Shown here one piece after another: positions 1 to 4,897 of a stretch of DNA of 5,508 nt. Location of the stretch: contig CALZIH010000207.1 of the NCBI GenBank assembly GCA_945787305.1, positions 1 to 5,508 of the forward strand, written 5' to 3'. Made by a program: the position numbers and the translations under genes. Source of the stretch: an uncultured Desulfobulbaceae bacterium. Its GTDB lineage: Bacteria > Desulfobacterota > Desulfobulbia > Desulfobulbales > Desulfobulbaceae. How positions within the stretch are numbered: the stretch's first letter is position 1; the number at the start of each line of letters is the position of its first letter. Under the pieces are notes generated by a model that did not search any database, was not told the DNA's origin, and saw only the letters and a list, made by a program, of their open reading frames with translations.

Positions 1-49
1 TGAAGTAAGGTCGCCTACTCGCCGGAGCGAAAAACGCAGGAAGAAAGTT

Positions 50-1606
50 ATGGACGAGCAACTGCATCTTTCAGAAAAAGAGTTTTCACTCTTTTGTGAT
101 ATTGCCACCTCTTTTCACACTATTCGCGATATGGATGAGATGCTTCGTGACATTTTTCGAAAGATTACATCTATTTTTGATATAGAGGGTGCATCAATAG
201 CTTTGCATGATCCGGAGAACAAGGAGTTCTATTTTATTCAGACGGTTGAGGAGGTTGATGGGCAAAAGCAACTCAGAACAAAGAGTTTGCGTTTTGCAGA
301 TCATCAGGGCATTGCCGGCTGGGTCATGGAAAAAAATCGGACGGCAGTAATCGATGATGTGTCTGTGGATGGCCGGTTTTTTAATGGTATTGATGCGAAA
401 GAGGATTTTTTGACAAAGTCGATGATCTGCGTGCCGCTTCGCACCAGGAAAGGTTTTCAGGGCGTATTGTATGCACTGAATAAGAAGAATGGAACCTTTA
501 CAGAGCGGGAAAAAAAGATTTTGGAGGTTCTTTCCGGTACCATTGCGGTCTCCCTTGAAAATGCTCGATTGTATGGTGAGTTGAAAGATCATGTCCATTC
601 GCTTGAACGTGAAAAGAGGCGCCTTGAAGATCAGGTACGATCCGGCTCAGGTTTTAATGAGATTATCGGCACCAGCCGGGCGATGCGACGTATGTTTGAT
701 CTTCTCGAAAAAGTAATAGACACGCCGACAACGGTTTTAATCCAGGGAGAAACAGGAACAGGAAAAGAGTTGATTGCCAAGGTGATCCACTATAACGGTC
801 CTTTGAAGGATAAAGCTTTTGTCGCTGAAAATTGCGGCGCTCTCCCGGATAATCTTTTGGAAAGTGAGCTGTTTGGTCATGTAAAAGGAGCCTTTACCGG
901 TGCAATATCCAACAAGAAAGGCTTGTTTGAAATGGCTGATGGTGGAACGATTTTTTTGGATGAAGTGGGTGAAATGTCGTTGCACATGCAAGTCAAGCTG
1001 CTCCGGGTGTTACAGGAGGGGCAGTTTCGGCCGGTCGGCAGCACCCAGACCCGGCAGGTCGATGTCAGGCTCATTGCCTCGACCAATAGGGATCTTACGC
1101 AAGAGGTAAAAAATGGAAATTTTCGGGAAGATCTTTTTTACAGAATAAATGTTTTTCAGATTACGCCTCCCCCTTTGCGAGAAAGAAAAGAGGATATTCT
1201 CAAGTTGGCGAGCCATTTTTTGGAAAAATATGCCAAGAAAATTGGCAGACCGTGTCCACAAATTGCTCCCTACACCCTGGATTTGTTGATGCGCTTTGAC
1301 TGGCCGGGCAATGTCAGGGAACTGGAAAATGAAATGGAGCGAGCCTTGACCATGGCTGGAGGAGAGCAAATTCTGTCAGAAGAGTTTTTGTCCGATAAAA
1401 TCAGAACGTTGGCTGACGATTTTGGCAAAGACGACTTTGAGAAAACATCCGGTCGACTGAAAGACGTGGTGCAAAAAGTTGAATGCCGAATGATTAAAGA
1501 GGCGCTGGAGGCCGCTGGAGGCAATAGGTCGCAGGCAGCCAAATCGTTGGGGCTTTCTCGGCAGGGGCTTCTCAACAAGGTTACAGCATACCGTATCCAG
1601 GTGTGA
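50..1606 (+). CDS. GAF-domain sigma-54-dependent transcriptional activator (bEBP), Fis-type HTH
   Basis: This is a 518-residue cytoplasmic activator that would remodel the RNA polymerase-sigma-54 closed complex using ATP. An N-terminal GAF sensor covers about residues 27-175, followed by a short charged coiled linker (175-197). The AAA+ domain spans about 203-435: Walker A GETGTGKE (233-240), the sigma-54-contacting GAFTGA loop intact at 280-285, Walker B GTIFLDE (299-305), sensor I STNRDL (344-349), arginine-finger region FREDLFYR (358-365) and WPGNVRELEN (418-427). A Fis-type helix-turn-helix lies at about 476-510 (GNRSQAAKSLGLSRQ). There is no receiver domain, so control is probably by a ligand or partner of the GAF domain and not by phosphorylation. 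The ATG at 50 follows AGGAAG (38-43) with a 6-nt spacer. The cyclase gene starts 22 bp after the stop, suggesting one transcript. Family assignment is secure; the ligand and target promoters are inferred. Confidence 0.95.
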   Translation: MDEQLHLSEKEFSLFCDIATSFHTIRDMDEMLRDIFRKITSIFDIEGASIALHDPENKEFYFIQTVEEVDGQKQLRTKSLRFADHQGIAGWVMEKNRTAVIDDVSVDGRFFNGIDAKEDFLTKSMICVPLRTRKGFQGVLYALNKKNGTFTEREKKILEVLSGTIAVSLENARLYGELKDHVHSLEREKRRLEDQVRSGSGFNEIIGTSRAMRRMFDLLEKVIDTPTTVLIQGETGTGKELIAKVIHYNGPLKDKAFVAENCGALPDNLLESELFGHVKGAFTGAISNKKGLFEMADGGTIFLDEVGEMSLHMQVKLLRVLQEGQFRPVGSTQTRQVDVRLIASTNRDLTQEVKNGNFREDLFYRINVFQITPPPLRERKEDILKLASHFLEKYAKKIGRPCPQIAPYTLDLLMRFDWPGNVRELENEMERALTMAGGEQILSEEFLSDKIRTLADDFGKDDFEKTSGRLKDVVQKVECRMIKEALEAAGGNRSQAAKSLGLSRQGLLNKVTAYRIQV

Positions 1607-1628
1607 TATTCTTTTCGGGGACCTCTCC

Positions 1629-3887
1629 ATGAAAAGCCTCCTCCCCGCATTGGTTCTCGGATTTTTGGTCGCAGTCACCGGTCTGATTTTTTTCTTTTCG
1701 CCATATGGGCAGAAACTTGAAGAAGACATCGGGTTGGCCCTTCTGTTTAAGTTACGAGGTCCACGTCCTCCTCCTGAAGATATCGTTATTGTTAACCTTG
1801 ATCAAATTTCATCGCAGAAACTGGGCTTGCCGGAAAACTTCAGTAAATGGCCGCGCACCGTTCATGCACGACTTGTTAACTTTTTGCAGGAACATGGGGC
1901 TGCGGTCATAGCCTTTGATGTCCATTTTGTAGAAAATAGAGACTTGGAAGGCGATAGAGCCTTTGCCGAAAGCATTCGACAGGCCGGCAATGTCGTTCTT
2001 TTTGAAAGAATTCAAAGAGAAAGCAGGGCTCTCTCCAGGGATGATCCCTCAGGGGGAACCCTGGAGATGGACAGGTTGATTCCACCTCTTCCTTTACTGG
2101 CTGATTCGGCCCTTGTCTTAGCACCCTTTCCTCTACCCAAGCTTCCTGTCCGGGTAAACCAATCCTGGATATTCAAAACCTCTGCCGGAGATCGACTAAC
2201 CTTGCCTGCAGCTGTCTTACAGGTTCTCGGCATGCAGTATGTTGGCAGGCTACAACAAATGGTTGAAGCCGAGACTGATGTTGTCGGTTATTTTGTTTCG
2301 CCTGAGTCCGATGCGGTCTCTTCCGCACCCGAAATTCAAGAATTCGGGCAAAGAATGAGAGCCTTGTTCCTGCAGCAACCTGATCTTGCAGAGCGACTTC
2401 TCTCCAAACTAGCACCAGGTTCACCGCTGCTCTTTGCAACAGAGGAACGTGCGATACTTCGGGCTCTCGTACGCTTATATGCCGGTGCAAACAGTATCTA
2501 TTTAAATTATTACGGTCCTCCGGCAACGCTGCTAACGTATTCCTACCATGAGCTTCTGTCAGAGGAATCAATGTCTGGCTTGCGTCGCTCCGATGTTGAA
2601 TTGAAGAATAAAATTGTATTCGTGGGAGCTGCCAGAAATACCTGGTCCGGACAGAAAGACGGCTTTTATACCGTTTTTTCGCAACCTGACGGCTTGGATC
2701 TCAGTGGAGTCGAGCTTGCAGCCACAGCATTTGCAAATCTTTATGAAGGTATGCCGGTACAAGCGTTATCGCCGGCAATGAGTCTTTTTGTACTGGTTCT
2801 GGTCGGGTTGGGTGTGACGTTGTGTTGTTTGTATGCTTCTCCGGTTGTGGCTTTTTTTCTCTTGGCGGCATTTGCTCTCTGCTATCTCGCGGCCTCTCAT
2901 GCATCTTTTTCTGCCCATGGAACCTGGCCGCCTTTGCTCATCCCTCTCGCCGTTCAGCCCTTTGCTGCTTTTCTCGTAGGCTTGTACCTGAAATACTATA
3001 TTGCCGGCAAGGAACGGGAGAACATCCGAAAGGCGTTAAGTTTTTATCTGCCTGAGAAAGCAGTGAATGCCCTTGCAAAAGATCTTTCCTTTATCAAGGA
3101 AGGGGACCAGATGGTGTACAGCGTCTGTCTTATGACCGATGCCCGCAATTACACCATGCTTTCAGAGCGTTTGGATCCCCGAGACCTGAGCATCCTCATG
3201 AAAGAGTATTACAGACACCTCTTTGAGCCGGTCAACACCATGGGAGGGGTCGTCTCTGATGTGGTGGGTGACTCCATGCTTGCCCTCTGGCCGTCGACAA
3301 AGCCCGAATCGGCACTGCGAAAAAGTGGTTGTCAAGCGGCCCTGCATATTGCACAAGCAGTAGAGCGCTTTAACGGGCAACATCCACAATCGAGGCTTTC
3401 AACGGGCATAGGGATACATTTTGGCTATATGCTGATGGGGAATATGGGCGCGGGTAATCATTTTGAATATGCCCCTGTTGGCGATATCGTTAATACGGTC
3501 TCAAGGATTGAGGGGCTCAACAAGTATCTGGGCACCAGTATCCTGGCCACAGAAGAAGTGGTTGCTGGGCTTACCGATATCACAACAAGGAATCTTGGCG
3601 CTTTTGTTTTGGCGGGTAAATCAAATCCAATTACCGTTCACGAGTTGCTTGTTGCAAGTGAAAGTCTCCATGAAAAAAATAAAAAAGCGCTTTGTGAACT
3701 TTTTGCCACCGGCCTAACTTGTTACAGGGAGATGCGATGGGAGGATGCCATTGCTGTTTTCCTGCAATGCAGTGCCTTGAAAACCGATGATGGTCCCACG
3801 CTCTTTTATTTGAACCTCTGTCGACAATATCAGGCACATCCTCCTGGGCCGGGGTGGGACGGTGTTGTCTTCATCGATAAAAAATAG
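1629..3887 (+). CDS. CHASE2-domain class III adenylate/guanylate cyclase, membrane-bound
   Basis: This 752-residue inner-membrane sensor would make a cyclic nucleotide from ATP or GTP. Its order is an N-terminal membrane helix (about 4-24), a large extracytoplasmic CHASE2 sensor (about 30-375), three membrane helices (about 382-455), a linker helix (459-485) and the cyclase domain (about 494-675). The metal-binding aspartates are present at D504 (LMTDARNYT) and D548 (VVGDSM), and the transition-state pair is kept as N622 and R626 (NTVSR). The positions that usually select the purine are atypical: D544 where adenylate cyclases have lysine, and A615 where Asp or Thr is common. Activity is therefore likely but the substrate cannot be assigned. 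The C-terminal tail (about 683-752), with a TPR-like helix pair and a closing GWDGVVFIDKK, matches the usual tail of CHASE2 cyclases, so the protein looks full length. GGGGA (1617-1621) is a weak ribosome site for ATG 1629. It is probably co-transcribed with the upstream activator. Confidence 0.93.
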   Translation: MKSLLPALVLGFLVAVTGLIFFFSPYGQKLEEDIGLALLFKLRGPRPPPEDIVIVNLDQISSQKLGLPENFSKWPRTVHARLVNFLQEHGAAVIAFDVHFVENRDLEGDRAFAESIRQAGNVVLFERIQRESRALSRDDPSGGTLEMDRLIPPLPLLADSALVLAPFPLPKLPVRVNQSWIFKTSAGDRLTLPAAVLQVLGMQYVGRLQQMVEAETDVVGYFVSPESDAVSSAPEIQEFGQRMRALFLQQPDLAERLLSKLAPGSPLLFATEERAILRALVRLYAGANSIYLNYYGPPATLLTYSYHELLSEESMSGLRRSDVELKNKIVFVGAARNTWSGQKDGFYTVFSQPDGLDLSGVELAATAFANLYEGMPVQALSPAMSLFVLVLVGLGVTLCCLYASPVVAFFLLAAFALCYLAASHASFSAHGTWPPLLIPLAVQPFAAFLVGLYLKYYIAGKERENIRKALSFYLPEKAVNALAKDLSFIKEGDQMVYSVCLMTDARNYTMLSERLDPRDLSILMKEYYRHLFEPVNTMGGVVSDVVGDSMLALWPSTKPESALRKSGCQAALHIAQAVERFNGQHPQSRLSTGIGIHFGYMLMGNMGAGNHFEYAPVGDIVNTVSRIEGLNKYLGTSILATEEVVAGLTDITTRNLGAFVLAGKSNPITVHELLVASESLHEKNKKALCELFATGLTCYREMRWEDAIAVFLQCSALKTDDGPTLFYLNLCRQYQAHPPGPGWDGVVFIDKK

Positions 3888-4001
3888 ATTTTGTTGCCTA
3901 CGATAGGGGTTTTACTCTTTCACTCGGTATTTTTCTTTTCTTCATGCCTTGTTTGACTCTGGTCTTTCCGCACTAGAACACTCCTCTTTAGCTGTGTCCA
4001 C

Positions 4002-4034
4002 TTTCTGTACAATCTGCCCTGTTTTTCTGTACAA
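4002..4034 (+). repeat. Tandem 11-bp direct repeat TTTCTGTACAA, 22-bp period; candidate activator site
   Basis: TTTCTGTACAA occurs exactly at 4002-4012 and again at 4024-4034, a spacing of 22 bp or about two helical turns, so both copies would face the same side of the DNA. Each copy contains the palindrome TGTACA. The copies lie roughly 170-190 bp upstream of the start site predicted from the sigma-54 promoter at 4174-4190, a usual distance for enhancer elements bound by sigma-54 activators. The repeat is seen directly. Its use as an upstream activating sequence for the activator encoded at 50-1606 is inference. Confidence 0.45.
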
Positions 4035-4117
4035 CTTCTAGTCTTTTTTTTTGGTCATATCCCTTTTTTCGGGAGACGTTTCTATCTGTATTCTTATAGG
4101 TGTAACCCTGTAAACCC

Positions 4118-4146
4118 TTGCCAGGGCTAACTTCCAGCTTTGGCAG
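4118..4146. repeat. Hyphenated inverted repeat upstream of the sigma-54 promoter
   Basis: The arms 4118-4128 (TTGCCAGGGCT) and 4136-4146 (AGCTTTGGCAG) surround a 7-base centre (4129-4135). As DNA the symmetric parts are TGCCA/TGGCA and GCT/AGC. As RNA the arms would pair over 11 bp with three G-U pairs. No T run follows, so it does not look like an intrinsic terminator. Its centre is about 70 bp upstream of the predicted start site, so it could be a second protein-binding site near the promoter. The function is unproven. Confidence 0.35.
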
Positions 4147-4173
4147 CTCATTTAGAATGCTCATAACGGCAGG

Positions 4174-4190
4174 TTGGCACTGTTCTTGGG
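4174..4190 (+). promoter_or_regulatory. Sigma-54 (RpoN) -24/-12 promoter for the PilZ / PEP-CTERM genes
   Basis: TTGGCACTGTTCTTGGG aligns without gaps to the sigma-54 consensus YTGGCACGrNNNTTGCW. The -24 block TTGGCAC is perfect (4174-4180), the spacing to the -12 block is exact, and TTG at 4186-4188 matches. The departures are T for G after the -24 block, G for C in the -12 GC pair, and G at the weak last position. Transcription would start near 4200, giving a leader of about 90 nt before the PilZ start codon. A sigma-54 activator gene sits in the same window, and sigma-54 control of PEP-CTERM genes is known in other floc- and polysaccharide-forming bacteria. I see no competing sigma-70 promoter of similar quality. 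Confidence 0.72.
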
Positions 4191-4244
4191 TTAGTGAAAG
4201 AAAAGAACACCGGGAGACGCCTGTTTTGTTCGTTGCACTGGAGG

Positions 4245-4260
4245 TCGATCCGGAGATCGA
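4245..4260 (+). promoter_or_regulatory. Leader hairpin in the predicted 5' UTR of the PilZ gene
   Basis: TCGATC (4245-4250) and GATCGA (4255-4260) are perfect complements around a CGGA tetraloop, making a 6-bp stem that a G-U pair (4244/4261) can extend. It lies about 45 nt after the predicted transcription start and 16 nt before the AGGAGG ribosome-binding site. It does not hide that site in the simple fold. I looked for c-di-GMP riboswitch (GEMM) core sequences in this leader and found none. It may stabilise the transcript or affect translation, but the role is unknown. Confidence 0.35.
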
Positions 4261-4276
4261 TGAACTTTAGAAAAAG

Positions 4277-4282
4277 AGGAGG
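4277..4282 (+). promoter_or_regulatory. Ribosome-binding site that fixes the PilZ start codon
   Basis: AGGAGG at 4277-4282 is a full Shine-Dalgarno sequence with an 8-nt spacer to ATG 4291. An in-frame TTG at 4285 leaves only 2 nt and would add just two residues, so ATG 4291 is preferred. Confidence 0.8.
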
Positions 4283-4290
4283 GCTTGAAA

Positions 4291-4815
4291 ATGTTCTATC
4301 ATCCTGATTGGATTGTTCCCCTTTGGCTGACCCCTTTATTCATCATGTTTATCCTTCCCGTGCTGTTCATATCCTCAATACTTTTTCTTGAATCTCTCAT
4401 AAAGATGAACAGGAAGGCTGAGATTGCTAAAGCAAGAATTTCCCGTGCTGTTGATCAGCCCGTAGGCCCATTCCAAACCTTTGACAAAAGGAAGCATCCA
4501 CGAATGAAGGTGGACGGAGTCATTGCCCATATTTCTGACGGCAAGAGCTACTGTGAAGGGCTGGTAACTAATATTTCGCAACATGGAATCTGCCTGAACA
4601 ACCACCCTGACCAGCTTGATCGAAAAGCCGGCAGATTAGGGGTTCTGCTTATTGGGCATGGCAGATATTTCCAGATGCAGGTGAAACCAAAATGGGAAGC
4701 AGGGGATGGTGGAGATGAAAAGGTTGGCGCTGCAATTGAAGATGTACACTGGAACTGGAACGAATTCAAAGAAAACATGGAACAGCTGCAACAGCACCCT
4801 CATGTACAGGCATAA
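4291..4815 (+). CDS. Membrane-anchored PilZ-domain protein (putative c-di-GMP receptor)
   Basis: The product is 174 residues. Residues 8-38 form one long hydrophobic segment, followed by a basic stretch (KMNRK, 39-42 region), which predicts an N-terminal membrane anchor with the rest in the cytoplasm. A PilZ domain covers about 64-155 and keeps both c-di-GMP signatures: RxxxR at R67-R71 (RKHPR) and NxSxxG at 94-99 (NISQHG). Such proteins bind c-di-GMP and often act on polysaccharide secretion, motility or surface proteins. The C-terminal 20 residues are polar and rich in Gln and Glu. The gene is the first one downstream of the sigma-54 promoter and lies 78 bp before the PEP-CTERM gene in the same direction, which points to co-transcription and a shared role at the cell surface. 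Domain assignment is confident and binding is likely; the effector partner is unknown. Confidence 0.85.
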   Translation: MFYHPDWIVPLWLTPLFIMFILPVLFISSILFLESLIKMNRKAEIAKARISRAVDQPVGPFQTFDKRKHPRMKVDGVIAHISDGKSYCEGLVTNISQHGICLNNHPDQLDRKAGRLGVLLIGHGRYFQMQVKPKWEAGDGGDEKVGAAIEDVHWNWNEFKENMEQLQQHPHVQA

Positions 4816-4873
4816 ACGAGCGTGATGCAACACTGGAAACAGGCACAATGCCAATGTACAGGGAGTTTGCACA

Positions 4874-4897
4874 ATGAACGAAAGGGGGACAAAATGA
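4874..4897 (+). other. Possible 7-codon leader ORF coupled to the PEP-CTERM gene
   Basis: An ATG at 4874 follows GGGAG (4861-4865) with an 8-nt spacer and reads M-N-E-R-G-T-K, then TGA at 4895-4897. This stop overlaps the start of the PEP-CTERM gene in an ATGA arrangement, typical of translational coupling. The ribosome site of the real gene (GGGGG, 4884-4888) lies inside it. So short an ORF may arise by chance, and no conservation data are available here. Confidence 0.2.

Larger units (their letters stand above)
3888..4173. other. Intergenic region upstream of the sigma-54 promoter
   Basis: I find no convincing gene in this stretch. The + strand is strongly pyrimidine-rich from about 3888 to 4070, with T runs at 4022-4026, 4044-4052 (nine T) and 4064-4069. 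It holds a tandem 11-bp repeat (4002-4034) and an inverted repeat (4118-4146), described separately. There is no strong intrinsic terminator after the cyclase gene. CCTA/TAGG at 3897-3907 is only a 4-bp stem, and TCCC/GGGA at 4060-4074 encloses the T run instead of preceding it. The position, 30 to 310 bp upstream of a -24/-12 promoter, is where activator-binding enhancer sites and DNA-bending sites are normally found, so a regulatory role is the simplest reading (inference). Confidence 0.5.

Noticed and set aside
194..598. 134-residue ORF on the - strand
   Set aside because: It lies wholly inside the GAF-coding part of the activator gene, whose + strand frame has clear domain evidence. No ribosome site or recognisable product.
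1010..1729. Three overlapping - strand ORFs of 117-126 residues
   Set aside because: They are antisense to the AAA+ and HTH coding regions and the start of the cyclase gene, and their translations show no domain or signal.
2822..3055. 77-residue hydrophobic Cys-rich ORF on the + strand
   Set aside because: It is an out-of-frame reading of the cyclase's transmembrane region, which explains its hydrophobicity.
3953..3979. Possible sigma-70 promoter TTGACT / TAGAAC
   Set aside because: The spacer is only 15 bp, the -10 element is poor, and it is over 300 bp from the next gene.
4060..4074. Intrinsic terminator from TCCC / GGGA with a T run
   Set aside because: The stem is only 4 bp and the T run lies in the loop instead of after the stem.
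4070..4219. CGGGAGACG present at both 4070-4078 and 4211-4219
   Set aside because: A single 9-mer match 141 bp apart within a 400-bp region is within reach of chance, and the surrounding bases differ.
4191..4290. c-di-GMP riboswitch in the PilZ leader
   Set aside because: The leader contains GGGAGACGC, faintly like part of the GEMM motif, but the conserved core and paired stems are absent.
4855..4871. Second sigma-54 promoter before the PEP-CTERM gene, suggested by TTTGCA
   Set aside because: The -12-like TTGCA is good, but the position required for the -24 GG holds TA, so the essential element is missing.
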